Positions 31,262-40,607 of a stretch of DNA of 40,676 bases are shown in pieces. The notes under the pieces were generated by a model. The model had not been told where the DNA came from. It worked only from the letters and a program-made list of their open reading frames with translations, and made no database searches. The stretch is from Parcubacteria group bacterium GW2011_GWD2_42_14 (lineage in GTDB: Bacteria > Patescibacteriota > Minisyncoccia > Phycocordibacterales > UBA12088): positions 1 to 40,676 of the forward strand of contig LCCS01000001.1 of assembly GCA_000998045.1 (NCBI GenBank), given 5' to 3'. Made by a program: the position numbers and the translations under genes. Positions within the stretch are counted from its first letter, which is position 1. Each line of letters opens with the position of its first letter.

Positions 31262-32083
31262 CTAATGCATAGGTTTTTTTAATGGGCAATGGTCCAGAAA
31301 ATATTCTAAATCACTTGGTGTACCAAGACCCCAAACCTCAGGAATAATAGCAGCCTCAACATGATGACCTTTGTTTATTAACTCTTGGTAGAGGGGGGCA
31401 ACATAAAATTCAGCTTTACCTTCTTCTCCTGTGCGTTTGTTGTGTGTGATTGAATCTTCTACTGCATCAAAAAAATATTTTGCTTTAGAAAAATAATATG
31501 AACCAATGTTAGCATGCGCTCCTTGTTCCATAAGAGAACGATCTTTTTCTCCAACTTGGTTGATTGTATTTGAATCATTTTCAATAAGAGAATAACTCCA
31601 TTTTGGGATACCTTCGTTACGAGCCACAAAAACAGGTATGATGCCTGCAGTGTCTGAACGTCGGTTGTTTATAGCAGTCTCTAGGTTTGTTCCATCAAAA
31701 TAATGGTCAGAATCTGTTACTATTAATTCCTCGTTTTCGTCAACATATTCTTTTGCTTTCAGTGCCGTCTCGGCAGCGCCGCGGGTAACGGCGTCAAGGG
31801 TTATTACGTTTATGTCTTTTGAATATATATCGTACAGTCCCTGAACAAGGTTGTGTTCCTTGTCATGTTCCTTTAGAACGATAAAAATTAAATCCTTATA
31901 CAATACTTTTGCTTTTAAATCTGTGCTGTTGCTTGAAACAAAAGGAAGGGAACCGGTTGCCCAGCGAACCATTGGGATTCCTTTTACAGAAATAAAAGGT
32001 TTGGGTTTTTTATACTCAGGGTTCGTGTCTGCTACTTTTGCAAATCTTGTACCCAAACCAGCCATAGGAATTACCACCTTCAT
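31262..32083 (-). CDS. Sugar-phosphate nucleotidyltransferase
   Basis: 273 residues, NTP_transferase fold. The loop VIPMAGLGTRFAKVA at residues 4-18 carries the full G-x-G-x-R-F motif, followed by KKPKPFISVKGIPMV with the phosphate-binding Lys. TRGAAETALKAKEYVDENEELIVTDSDHYF has the acidic metal site. The substrate is not predictable. A TATACT -10 like hexamer ends only 6 bp before the ATG, so the transcript could be leaderless. Confidence 0.83.
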   Translation of the reverse strand: MKVVIPMAGLGTRFAKVADTNPEYKKPKPFISVKGIPMVRWATGSLPFVSSNSTDLKAKVLYKDLIFIVLKEHDKEHNLVQGLYDIYSKDINVITLDAVTRGAAETALKAKEYVDENEELIVTDSDHYFDGTNLETAINNRRSDTAGIIPVFVARNEGIPKWSYSLIENDSNTINQVGEKDRSLMEQGAHANIGSYYFSKAKYFFDAVEDSITHNKRTGEEGKAEFYVAPLYQELINKGHHVEAAIIPEVWGLGTPSDLEYFLDHCPLKKPMH

Positions 32084-32089
32084 GTTTAA

Positions 32090-32095
32090 AGTATA
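32090..32095 (-). promoter_or_regulatory. Possible internal promoter for the nucleotidyltransferase gene
   Basis: Minus-strand TATACT preceded by TG, ending 6 bp before the ATG at 32083. Transcription would begin at or next to the start codon. Confidence 0.35.
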
Positions 32096-32102
32096 CAGGA
32101 AA

Positions 32103-32975
32103 CTAGACGTTTGTTAAAAGGTTTTTTACGTGGTCTGGATAGTCTGTGCAGTACGCATCTGGTTCTAATTGGAGAATTTCTTGCATTCTTGCGGTAAGGA
32201 CATCTTTATTTACAGCGTCAGGGTGTGATTCATTTCCTAGAAGATTTGGGGAAGTGCCATGTAGTTCTGGTGAGACCACAGCAATTTTTAATCCCTTTAA
32301 TCTAACTCTATTAAATGTATCTGTTGTGTAAAGTTTTTTTTGATTATTATGTTCATCAAGTTTGTCCCACTCATCAAGCCATGCCCCAGAAAAAATTGCA
32401 GAATGTTCTTCTAATTCTTTCAACGAAAGTAGTGTGCCACCAACAGCAGAATTAAATCTCTTTATATCATACGGATGAGCAACTGAAGCAAAAATTTGTA
32501 TTGATGGATTTTTTTCTCTGATATATTTTGCGATAGCGATTGAGGTGTCAAAAATAATATATTTTGAATAATCAGTTTTATTAAGTATTTCTAAAAGTGT
32601 ATTCAAATCTGATTCATTTTGATGGTCGTGTTTAACATGTAGGGCAGACCAAGTAGCGTCACTTGTATTCTTCTCAATTAATGAAAATAAATTAGGAATA
32701 GTAACAAGTGTACCTTGTGAAGAAAAAATTTCGGTAAGTTCCTCACAACTGATTTCTGAGACTAGTCTAGAATCTTTTCCATGTGTTATTCTCTCAATTG
32801 TTTTGTCGTGCAGTGCTATAGGTACACGGTCTTTTGTAAATCGAATATCAAATTCTATACCAAATCCACGACGTAGTTGGTCATCAAAGGCTTCATATGA
32901 ACTTTCCCCAAAATACTCACCTTTGTCTGGATCAAGACCTCGGTGCGTTAAGATGATGGTTTTGTCTTTTTGCAT
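32103..32975 (-). CDS. Glycerophosphodiester phosphodiesterase family protein
   Basis: 290 residues, GDPD TIM-barrel. THRGLDPDKGEYFGESSYEAF has the first catalytic His and Arg (residues 11-12), GIEFDIRFTKDRVPIALHD has the metal-binding Glu/Asp and the second His, and YCTDYPDHVKNLL closes the barrel. These enzymes cleave glycerol-phosphate diesters and, in glycan loci, related phosphodiester-linked groups. There is no signal peptide, so it acts in the cytoplasm. It shares one base with the HAD gene, so the two are coupled. Confidence 0.88.
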   Translation of the reverse strand: MQKDKTIILTHRGLDPDKGEYFGESSYEAFDDQLRRGFGIEFDIRFTKDRVPIALHDKTIERITHGKDSRLVSEISCEELTEIFSSQGTLVTIPNLFSLIEKNTSDATWSALHVKHDHQNESDLNTLLEILNKTDYSKYIIFDTSIAIAKYIREKNPSIQIFASVAHPYDIKRFNSAVGGTLLSLKELEEHSAIFSGAWLDEWDKLDEHNNQKKLYTTDTFNRVRLKGLKIAVVSPELHGTSPNLLGNESHPDAVNKDVLTARMQEILQLEPDAYCTDYPDHVKNLLTNV

Positions 32976-33589
32976 TATTTGAAAAGTAAATTCTCAAATA
33001 AAGAAATGTTTACGTCTTGTACGCCACGCACTTCATATACGGTAGCCCCACTTGCTTTTGCTGCAGCAATTCCATGAGGAGCATCTTCAACTATGATACA
33101 TTCTTTCGGTGTAAGCTCGAGACGCTCCATAGCAGTCAGGTAAATTTCAGGGTCTGGTTTTGATTTCGATACCTCATCGTTGCCAATTATTAAATCAAAG
33201 AAATCAAAAATTTCAGCAGATTTTAACATGAGGTGCAATGTTTCTCTAACGGAGTTTGAGCAGCAAGCCACCTTAAAACCTTTACGTTTTAGGTGGCCCA
33301 AGAGGATTATCTTTGAATAGTCTGGTACGCAGTACTTTGGGATTATTTGTTTTGTACGATCCTGTTTAAGTTCGTTGATGAATTCAAGAAGCCCAGAAGG
33401 GAGCCTGCCTTGTCGTTCAAGCTCTGCAACTTTTTTGCGAGTTGGAAGTCCATTAAAAAAATTAATATGCTCCTCTTCTTCTATTTCAGTTCCAAATATC
33501 CGCAATGTATCATTGAGGGCTTCAAAATGTCCTTTTGGCATATTTACCAAGACTCCGTCAAGGTCAAATAATACTGCTTTGTGTTTCAT
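32975..33589 (-). CDS. HAD-superfamily phosphatase (beta-phosphoglucomutase type)
   Basis: 204 residues. The nucleophile and acid are D9 and D11 in VLFDLDGVLVNMP; motif II is ACCSNS; motif III/IV is KSKPDPEIYLTAME and IIVEDAPHGIAAAKASGA. This set fits the helical-cap HAD group of sugar-phosphate phosphatases and mutases. It overlaps the carbamoyltransferase stop by 4 bp and the GDPD start by 1 bp, within a tightly coupled operon, and probably handles a phosphorylated precursor used by the neighbouring nucleotidyltransferases. Confidence 0.88.
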   Translation of the reverse strand: MKHKAVLFDLDGVLVNMPKGHFEALNDTLRIFGTEIEEEEHINFFNGLPTRKKVAELERQGRLPSGLLEFINELKQDRTKQIIPKYCVPDYSKIILLGHLKRKGFKVACCSNSVRETLHLMLKSAEIFDFFDLIIGNDEVSKSKPDPEIYLTAMERLELTPKECIIVEDAPHGIAAAKASGATVYEVRGVQDVNISLFENLLFK

Positions 33590-35469
33590 TTTCGTAGTAT
33601 GAGTATACCCTCTATAAAGAGATAGTCCATATCCGTATCAAGAAAATCTACAATTGCATCTTTTGGACTTTCTACGATTGTGCGACCATGTTTATTGAAA
33701 GAGGTGTTGATTAAAACACCAAATCCATTAATTTTTTTTACCTCCTTAAGAAGTTTGTAGTAATGTTTATTGTCCTCTTCAGTAACAAACTGAGCACGTG
33801 CAGTTCCGTCTATATGTATTGCGGAAGGAAGTTTTTCCCAATATTCTTTTTTCATACGAAAAGCACACGTCATGTGTTTGTTAAGATAAAATTTCTCAAA
33901 AAGTCTTTCGCCCTCTTCTGCAAGTATTGAAGGACAAAACGGTTGAAATGCAGGTCTCTTTTTAATTGTCTTATTAATTTTATCCCTGAACTCTGGTCTC
34001 GTCGGATCTGCGACAATACTTCTGTTTCCAAGTGCTCGAGGCCCCCACTCCATTCTTCCATGAAAAATTGCTCCTACCTTTCCTTCGGTAATTAAGGTAG
34101 CTGCTTTTGTTGGCCAATCTTCAGTGTATATGGAATATGAAACTTGGTTTTCAAAATCAGAAATTGCCTCAATGATTTCGCTTTGAGTGTATGATGTGCC
34201 GTTGTATGGCATGCGTTCTCCTTGTAGCCACGATAGGTCCTCCGTAGTAAAACCGAATTTTTTTAGTAAAAGAATAGCTGCACCTTGCGCCGTTCCGTCA
34301 TCCGCCATAGCAGGTGTTATGTGAATGTTATCTGTAATGGTTTCAAAAATATCTAAGTTCACTATCACATTTGCCGTAGCTCCTCCTGACAAACAAATAT
34401 TTTTTTCGCCAGTTTCTTTTACGAGGTGTTCAATATACAAGTGTGTGATATCTTCAATAAATTTTTGTACAGATGCAGCTATTGTCTCTCGAGAAAGTGA
34501 ATGTATATATGTGTCCATTATTTCTTTCGAGATAGTTTTTTCTGCTAGCTCAATGTTGCATTCAAGTGCGTGAGATTCTTTGTTTAGGGTAAAAAGTTGC
34601 ATAAATACGTTATACAACTCTTTATTAGGCTCTGAGTAAGCTGCTAAAGCTTCAACCTTACCCTCTTCTGAAAGGGGTTTAAAACCTAAAAGGTGTGTAA
34701 CGTATGCATATATGCCAGCAGGGGATCCATTAATTTGATTAGGATATTCACTTGAACTAACAGTTACACGATTGCAGACAGAGCTTGCAAATAAATTCAT
34801 TTCTTCTGCACTTGCCAAATAAGTTCTTGAAAAAAAATCATCACCCCAACCGTCGTATGAAATAGACAGTGCCTTTTTGAAGGGTGAGGTAAAAAATGCT
34901 GCTGTGGCATGACAGAGCTGGTGATCAAAGAACTCAATGTGAATTTCTGCATTTGGAAAGATTTTCTTTAGTTCAAATTTTAATATTTCATCAATATGGT
35001 ATTTCTTAGAAAGCTTAAGAGAATCAAAAATCTTGTCTTGTAATATTTTCAAACCAGCTTTTGTTTTAGAAAGAGAATATATTTTTTTTAGAGTTGAGTA
35101 GTTTTTAAAATCCTTACGTGCTTGTTCTAGGTCCCGTACATACTTAATGGAGAAGTGTTTTCTTTCTGCTTTTTGCAGTTCGTATTCATTGAGTTTAAAA
35201 AGGGTGTTTTTTTCTGATGTAAATGAATGTCCTAAATATACTTTTTGAATTTTTTCTCCTTGGATTTTTTTATACGCCAATGCTTTTTCTAAAGCAGGGA
35301 AGAATAACATTTTGTCATGCTTCACCCTCGTTACTCTTTCGGTAGAAAGCGCAATAATGTCTTTGTCTTCAGGAGTTATTAAATAGACTGCACTATCGTG
35401 TCCAAATATATTTCCACCAATGTACAGTGCACCCATTTCCTTTTTTTGCTTTTTACTCATGTTAGACAA
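33586..35469 (-). CDS. Carbamoyltransferase (NodU/CmcH family)
   Basis: 627 residues. The N-terminal kinase-like half contains GHDSAVYLITPEDKDIIAL and STERVTRVKHDKMLFFP. HQLCHATAAFFTSPFKKAL and SYDGWGDDFF are the metal/ATP-site motifs, and CLSGGATANVIVN follows. The C-terminal YrdC-like part has GRMEWGPRALGNRSIVADP. The enzyme makes carbamoyl-adenylate from carbamoyl phosphate and transfers it to a hydroxyl, as in Nod factor and antibiotic synthesis. Here it would decorate a sugar of the surface glycan. It overlaps the flippase gene by 8 bp. Confidence 0.93.
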   Translation of the reverse strand: MSNMSKKQKKEMGALYIGGNIFGHDSAVYLITPEDKDIIALSTERVTRVKHDKMLFFPALEKALAYKKIQGEKIQKVYLGHSFTSEKNTLFKLNEYELQKAERKHFSIKYVRDLEQARKDFKNYSTLKKIYSLSKTKAGLKILQDKIFDSLKLSKKYHIDEILKFELKKIFPNAEIHIEFFDHQLCHATAAFFTSPFKKALSISYDGWGDDFFSRTYLASAEEMNLFASSVCNRVTVSSSEYPNQINGSPAGIYAYVTHLLGFKPLSEEGKVEALAAYSEPNKELYNVFMQLFTLNKESHALECNIELAEKTISKEIMDTYIHSLSRETIAASVQKFIEDITHLYIEHLVKETGEKNICLSGGATANVIVNLDIFETITDNIHITPAMADDGTAQGAAILLLKKFGFTTEDLSWLQGERMPYNGTSYTQSEIIEAISDFENQVSYSIYTEDWPTKAATLITEGKVGAIFHGRMEWGPRALGNRSIVADPTRPEFRDKINKTIKKRPAFQPFCPSILAEEGERLFEKFYLNKHMTCAFRMKKEYWEKLPSAIHIDGTARAQFVTEEDNKHYYKLLKEVKKINGFGVLINTSFNKHGRTIVESPKDAIVDFLDTDMDYLFIEGILILRK

Positions 35470-36715
35470 ATTCTTTTCTAATCATAAAATATGATATTCC
35501 AAGTATTATATATGATGTTGCTACACGAGCGATGCATACACCCGTTATACCACCGTAATGTATTGCTGGTAGTAGGGTAACGATTTGAAAAATTGACCCA
35601 TAAATTGTTGCTTTTGCTATTTCACCTTCTCTTTTTTGAGCGATAAATAAGGATGAAGGAATCATTCCAAGAGCTGAAATTATACTAAGCGATAATATCT
35701 GTGAAAAGAAAATTGATTCAGGGTATTTTGGAAAAAACAAATCATATAAAAATGGTGCACTGAGCAAATATAAAATCGTTAATATAATCACCACAATAAA
35801 TAACTGCCATGTTTTTCTGCGTACTTCTATTTTATTATTTTGAATGCTTTGTTCAGTGAATTTTGGAATCATTAATATGTTTAAGTTTTTCAATAAAGCA
35901 CGCACCCTGTCAGGAAAAGCAGATGCAAAGCCGTATATAGCAAGCTCAACAGCACCCAAATATGTGTACACAATAACTTTATCAATGTGAGTTGTTACTA
36001 TGCCTACAATATTAAGAAGACTTAACTTGAGTCCATAATTTGCTAACTCAGGATCTTCCTTGTCGTTTGGTTTGTAGTGCTTAAGTGTTTTAGAATAAAA
36101 ATAATATCGTATAAATATATTAGAAAAAAAGTATCCTGTAAGGATTAAAAGAACGTTTTGAGTAAAAAATAATGTGCATATAACAGTTACTAAGGGGATG
36201 GTGTTGTCAAAAACAGTGTACAAACTTAGTCGCCGAAAGTCCTTTTTTCCATTTATAAAACTTGCATACAGTCCAAGACTGTGGAAAAAAGGAAGTGAAA
36301 TAGCTAGAAGTAAAAGTGATAATCCAAGAAATTGATTGTCTCGCCAAAAATAATATATAGAACCACTTAAGGCACCAAAGATTGCAACAAAACTCCAGCG
36401 TGCATTTAGAAGAAAACCTTGCTTAAGTGAACCCTCGTAGCCTTTTGCAACCGACTGAACTATAGCTGTGTATAAACCAGATAAAGTGAAAGCAGATAGA
36501 ACAGAAAAAACAGACAATATATATTTATAGTCACCGTACCCGCTTTTTGGGAGGTAGTATCCAAAAGCCACTGTTGAAAAGAAACTTACAAGAGTGATAA
36601 AAAATTGAGACCCACTCAACCAGAAACCTCCGGTAATCAAATACACCATATCTGTTTTGGTATACTTCTCACTCCAACGAAGGAGGTGGTAAATGCGCTT
36701 TTTAAGGTTGTCCAT
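35462..36715 (-). CDS. Oligosaccharide flippase, Wzx/RfbX type
   Basis: 417 residues with about twelve membrane helices. GGFWLSGSQFFITLVSFFST near the N-terminus and the GYGDYKYILSVFSVLSAFTLSGL region match the polysaccharide exporter (MATE-like) family that flips undecaprenyl-linked oligosaccharides to the outer face. It is the first gene of the minus-strand operon; no Wzy-type polymerase is recognised nearby. The upstream 195 bp is a divergent intergenic region shared with the acetyltransferase gene. Confidence 0.87.
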   Translation of the reverse strand: MDNLKKRIYHLLRWSEKYTKTDMVYLITGGFWLSGSQFFITLVSFFSTVAFGYYLPKSGYGDYKYILSVFSVLSAFTLSGLYTAIVQSVAKGYEGSLKQGFLLNARWSFVAIFGALSGSIYYFWRDNQFLGLSLLLLAISLPFFHSLGLYASFINGKKDFRRLSLYTVFDNTIPLVTVICTLFFTQNVLLILTGYFFSNIFIRYYFYSKTLKHYKPNDKEDPELANYGLKLSLLNIVGIVTTHIDKVIVYTYLGAVELAIYGFASAFPDRVRALLKNLNILMIPKFTEQSIQNNKIEVRRKTWQLFIVVIILTILYLLSAPFLYDLFFPKYPESIFFSQILSLSIISALGMIPSSLFIAQKREGEIAKATIYGSIFQIVTLLPAIHYGGITGVCIARVATSYIILGISYFMIRKEFV

Positions 36716-36888
36716 GAAGCATTAAGCCTTTGCAATTTTTTAGATGTAACTGTCCTAGATAGTATTAAACATAGTACTTGGTACAAAAGTTTCAAATAGT
36801 CTATTTATTAACGCCATTACCTCAAGCATACGGTATGTCCGATTAGGTGGCAATAAAGCAAGAATCACTAGTTTAGATTGTTATCAGA

Positions 36889-36897
36889 TGATATATT
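36889..36897 (+). promoter_or_regulatory. Extended -10 promoter of the MBOAT operon
   Basis: TG-A-TATATT with the hexamer at 36892-36897. The predicted start point is near 36904, leaving a leader of about 7 bases before the ATG at 36911. The rest of the divergent region 36716-36888 shows no clear repeat or hairpin. Confidence 0.5.
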
Positions 36898-36910
36898 GAG
36901 ACCTTATAGC

Positions 36911-38356
36911 ATGCTGTTCAATTCCATTCATTTTTTGGTTTTTTTCCCAATTGTTGTTGGACTTTATTACAGTATTCCCCATAGATTTAGATGGGTACTT
37001 CTATTATTAGGTAGTTATTACTTTTACTTAAGCTGGAAAGCAGAGTATATAATTATAATATTTCTTTCAACACTAATTGATTATTTTGTTGCAAAAAGAT
37101 TGTATGATACAAAATCCCAAAAAATAAAAAATTATCTTTTAGGGGTAAGCCTCGTTTTCAATTTAGGAACACTGTTTGCTTTTAAATATTTCAATTTTTT
37201 TAGCGATTCTACCAGAGAGATATTCCAACATTTAAGTATTCAATTAGATCCAATAACACTCCAAGTCCTTTTACCTGTGGGAATAAGTTTTTATACTTTT
37301 CAAACACTCAGTTATACGATTGATGTGTACAGAAACAATATTAAACCAGAAAAACATTTTGGAATATTTGCTCTGTATGTATCTTTTTTTCCGCAACTTG
37401 TTGCAGGACCAATTGAAAGAGCAAAAAATTTACTTCCTCAATTTTATGAGAAACATGAGTTTAATTATGACAGAGTAACTTTTGGTCTTAAGTTGATGCT
37501 TTGGGGGTTTTTTAAGAAAGTGGTGATAGCTGATAGGTTGGCTGTAGTGGTCGATACTGTTTTTGGAAATGTGTATGAACACACTGGAACCGCTTTTATT
37601 CTAGCCACTTTTTTTTATGCTTTTCAAATCTACTGTGACTTTTCTGGATACTCAGATATTGCGATAGGTTCAGCACATGTAATGGGTTTCCGACTCATGA
37701 CAAACTTTAGAAGACCCTATTTTTCTAAGTCAATTCCAGAATTTTGGAGAAGATGGCACATATCACTTTCAACATGGTTTAAAGATTATGTGTTTATCCC
37801 GCTAGGTGGAAGAATGGTGACCATTCCGCGACTATATTTTAACTTAACGGTCGTTTTTGTTGTTAGTGGACTGTGGCATGGTGCAAACTGGACCTTTGTG
37901 GCATGGGGTCTTCTAAATGCAGTGTATATGATACTCGACACAAGTATACAATTGTTTAGAGAAAGATTTTTTAAACCGATTAAGTCAGAAAATGAATCTC
38001 CTGTAATATCTATATTTAAAATTTTACTTACATTTGTACTCGTGAATATTGGTTGGATATTTTTTAGAGCAAACAATGTTTCAGAAGCTCTTTATATTGT
38101 ATCCAATTTATTTTCAAAAATATCGTTTACTATCCCTAGTTTAAATATGGGTCTCACGTATTTTGGGTTAGTGTATATCTTGATGTTAATTGGTTTTTTG
38201 ATGTTTGTTGAGTTTATTCAAGAACGAACGAGTATAAAGAAATTGCTAGAAACTTTTCCCGTAGCCATAAGATGGAGTGGGTATATAGTCCTACTCTTAA
38301 TAATTACTACTTTTGGAGTGTTTAATCACACTCAGTTTATATACTTTCAGTTTTAG
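36911..38356 (+). CDS. MBOAT O-acyltransferase (AlgI family)
   Basis: 481 residues from the ATG at 36911 (MLFNSIHFLVFFPIVVG, the standard family start). About ten membrane helices. RRWHISLSTWFKDYVFIPLGG and the catalytic His323 in VVSGLWHGANWTFVAWG are diagnostic. AlgI-type proteins pass acetyl groups across the membrane for O-acetylation of polysaccharides, working with an SGNH-type partner. That partner is probably the next gene, 11 bp away. Confidence 0.93.
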   Translation: MLFNSIHFLVFFPIVVGLYYSIPHRFRWVLLLLGSYYFYLSWKAEYIIIIFLSTLIDYFVAKRLYDTKSQKIKNYLLGVSLVFNLGTLFAFKYFNFFSDSTREIFQHLSIQLDPITLQVLLPVGISFYTFQTLSYTIDVYRNNIKPEKHFGIFALYVSFFPQLVAGPIERAKNLLPQFYEKHEFNYDRVTFGLKLMLWGFFKKVVIADRLAVVVDTVFGNVYEHTGTAFILATFFYAFQIYCDFSGYSDIAIGSAHVMGFRLMTNFRRPYFSKSIPEFWRRWHISLSTWFKDYVFIPLGGRMVTIPRLYFNLTVVFVVSGLWHGANWTFVAWGLLNAVYMILDTSIQLFRERFFKPIKSENESPVISIFKILLTFVLVNIGWIFFRANNVSEALYIVSNLFSKISFTIPSLNMGLTYFGLVYILMLIGFLMFVEFIQERTSIKKLLETFPVAIRWSGYIVLLLIITTFGVFNHTQFIYFQF

Positions 38357-38367
38357 AATTGCATAAA

Positions 38368-39357
38368 ATGAATACTCAGACAAAAATATTTCTAAAAAAT
38401 AGTTTACTTTTTACAGGTTTAGTATTGGTTATATTTTTATTAATTAATTCTTTGTACATACACAAAATTGAAAAAAGAAAACAAGTGTATCGCAAAGAAT
38501 ATCAATGGCAAGAATTTAGCAATACCTTACCGCAAGGTACATTGGACTATGCTTTTTTTGGTGATTCTCATGCAGACAGAGCTCTTAACCCAGAGTTTGT
38601 TCCTAATTCCTTCAATTTTGCAGGGTCTGGGGAAAGTTATACTGAGACCTACTATAAAGTTAAAAAATTGATTGAAAATGACAATGTTAATATTAATACT
38701 ATTGTTCTCGAAATTGATCTTCAAATATTTTCCGATAAAAAAGGTTTGCCGTTTTCTGCATTAAGGTATTTTTCTACCTTTGTTCCTTTATCAGAAATAG
38801 CTGATATGAGAGGAGAAAATGAATTAGCTTTATACCTTAAAAAAGGTTTTATTGTCTTTGGAAAAGGAAATGAAATTATTTCTTATTTACTTAAACAAAA
38901 TAACGAGACTCCTGTTAGTTTAGGTTGGGTAAAAACAGATGGTGATTTTTCAAATTTTACAAATAAATCAAAAAGTGCCTTTGAAAGTTTTGAGGCAGAA
39001 TTTTCAAATGAACCAAATTTGATAGAGGAAGATGGTTTTAATTATTTTTTAAAAATATTACAAATTGCTGAAGATAATAATATAAATATAATTTTTATTA
39101 TGTATCCAGTAAGTTATGAATATGATCTTGAAATACAAAAACATTTTATCGTAAGAGAAGTGTATTACAAAAAACTGTTTGATTTAATTGACGATGTTGT
39201 TACAAAGTATGATGTTCTAGATTACTATAAGCTATTTTTTGAAGAACCTGAAAAGTTTACTGATGCTGACCATCTTAATTATGTTGGAGCAGAATCATTC
39301 TCAAAAATTGTTGCAAAGGATCTTGAAAAGATTTCTGAAAAACAGAATAAAGATTGA
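38368..39357 (+). CDS. Membrane-anchored SGNH-like protein, partner of MBOAT
   Basis: 329 residues from the ATG at 38368. One N-terminal membrane helix (FLKNSLLFTGLVLVIFLLINSLYI) leaves the rest outside. AFFGDSHADRALNP has the nucleophile-type Ser67 in a GDSH block, and FTDADHLNYVGAESFS near 297-312 has the Asp/His pair (D299 or D301, H302). This is the arrangement of AlgJ/AlgX/DltD-like proteins that finish O-acetyl transfer outside the cell. The gene is very AT-rich. Exact family membership is inferred from motifs and position. Confidence 0.72.
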   Translation: MNTQTKIFLKNSLLFTGLVLVIFLLINSLYIHKIEKRKQVYRKEYQWQEFSNTLPQGTLDYAFFGDSHADRALNPEFVPNSFNFAGSGESYTETYYKVKKLIENDNVNINTIVLEIDLQIFSDKKGLPFSALRYFSTFVPLSEIADMRGENELALYLKKGFIVFGKGNEIISYLLKQNNETPVSLGWVKTDGDFSNFTNKSKSAFESFEAEFSNEPNLIEEDGFNYFLKILQIAEDNNINIIFIMYPVSYEYDLEIQKHFIVREVYYKKLFDLIDDVVTKYDVLDYYKLFFEEPEKFTDADHLNYVGAESFSKIVAKDLEKISEKQNKD

Positions 39358-39436
39358 AGAATCTTTCCCGTTTATAAAATTGTGTAAACCTTACTAGGTA
39401 TTATCAAGTCCGCGGTGACCAGCTATGTATACCTTG

Positions 39437-40465
39437 CTATTTTTCTGCATCAAAGTCTGCTTTCGTCATGCGTTCAGCCAGTGTGCGGAACGTTATTTTT
39501 GGTTCCCATCCGAGTACCTTCTTTGCCTTTGATGCGTCTCCGAGGAGTATATCAACTTCTGCGGGTCTGAAGTATCGTTCGTCTATCTCTATGAGCGTCT
39601 TGCCACTTTTTTTGTCCATTCCTTTTTCCTTAAGTCCTTTACCTTCCCATACGAGGTCATACCCGAGGTGACGCGCAGACTCTTTTGCGAATTCGCGGAC
39701 ACTGTGTTCTTCACCCGTAGCGAGGACGAAGTCATCCGGCTCGGTGTGCTGAAGCATGAGCCACATACCGTACACAAAATCTTCGGCATGTCCCCAGTCA
39801 CGTCGTGCGTCTAGGTTACCTAAGAAAAGCTTCTCATCTTTTCCAAGTTTAATTCTCGAAAGTCCTCTTGTAATCTTCCGTGTTACGAATGTTTCTCCAC
39901 GTCGCTCACTCTCGTGGTTGAAGAGTATGCCGTTTGACGCAAACATGTCGTAGCTTTCACGGTAGTTTTTCGTTATCCAATAGGCGAACACTTTCGCACA
40001 GCCATACGGAGAGCGAGGATGAAAGGGAGTTTCTTCAGTAAGAGGGAGCTCTTTCACTTTTCCAAACATCTCGCTGGAGGAAGCTTGGTAGTAGCGGGTT
40101 TTGAGTCCTATATCACGTATGGCATCGAGGAGGCGTAGACTGCCGAGGGCGACAATATCACTCGTGTACTCTGGCATGTCGAAGCTCACTCGGACGTGGC
40201 TCTGTGCGCCAAGGTTGTATATCTCGTCTGGCTTCACCCTCATAAGTAGGCGACTCACATTGCTTGCATCTCCGAGGTCTCCGTAGTGGAGGTGCAAGTT
40301 AACTCCCTTGTCATGTGGGTCTTGATACAGGTGGTCTATTCGACTGGTATTGAAAGTACTGGCTCGTCGGATGAGTCCGTGTACCTCGTAGCCTTTTTCA
40401 AGGAGGAGTTCTGCTAAATAGGAACCGTCTTGCCCGGTGATACCTGTAATAAGTGCTTTTTTCAT
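39437..40465 (-). CDS. gmd: GDP-mannose 4,6-dehydratase
   Basis: Converts GDP-mannose to GDP-4-keto-6-deoxymannose, the first step toward GDP-fucose, GDP-rhamnose or GDP-perosamine. 342 residues, normal length. NAD(P) loop TGITGQDG at residues 7-14, catalytic SSSE at 129-132, Y154 and K158 in [30 protein letters not shown] and [19 protein letters not shown] are typical of Gmd. No reductase or epimerase partner (Fcl, Rmd) is next to it in the window. It is clearly more GC-rich than the acetylation genes beside it. Confidence 0.95.
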   Translation of the reverse strand: MKKALITGITGQDGSYLAELLLEKGYEVHGLIRRASTFNTSRIDHLYQDPHDKGVNLHLHYGDLGDASNVSRLLMRVKPDEIYNLGAQSHVRVSFDMPEYTSDIVALGSLRLLDAIRDIGLKTRYYQASSSEMFGKVKELPLTEETPFHPRSPYGCAKVFAYWITKNYRESYDMFASNGILFNHESERRGETFVTRKITRGLSRIKLGKDEKLFLGNLDARRDWGHAEDFVYGMWLMLQHTEPDDFVLATGEEHSVREFAKESARHLGYDLVWEGKGLKEKGMDKKSGKTLIEIDERYFRPAEVDILLGDASKAKKVLGWEPKITFRTLAERMTKADFDAEK

Positions 40466-40493
40466 TATTTTTTCTAGTTATATTGATGTGACA

Positions 40494-40502
40494 AGTATAA
40501 CA
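40494..40502 (-). promoter_or_regulatory. Extended -10 promoter of gmd
   Basis: Minus strand TG-T-TATACT, hexamer at 40494-40499, with a leader of about 22 bases to the ATG at 40465. No -35 match at 17-18 bp. Confidence 0.5.
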
Positions 40503-40563
40503 AATTTGCGTAAAAAAGGTTTCGAAGGCAATGCGAAAGACGCAATGATAATTTTGCATACTT

Positions 40564-40607
40564 AATTATCACTCTAGTTCTACTTGGTCTCAACGTTTTA
40601 ATGCAAC
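40564..40607. repeat. Terminal inverted repeat of the right IS30-type element
   Basis: The 44-bp partner of 72-115 (36 of 44 matches in inverted orientation). It overlaps the last codons of the transposase and ends at AATT, 98 bp beyond the gmd start codon. Confidence 0.65.
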
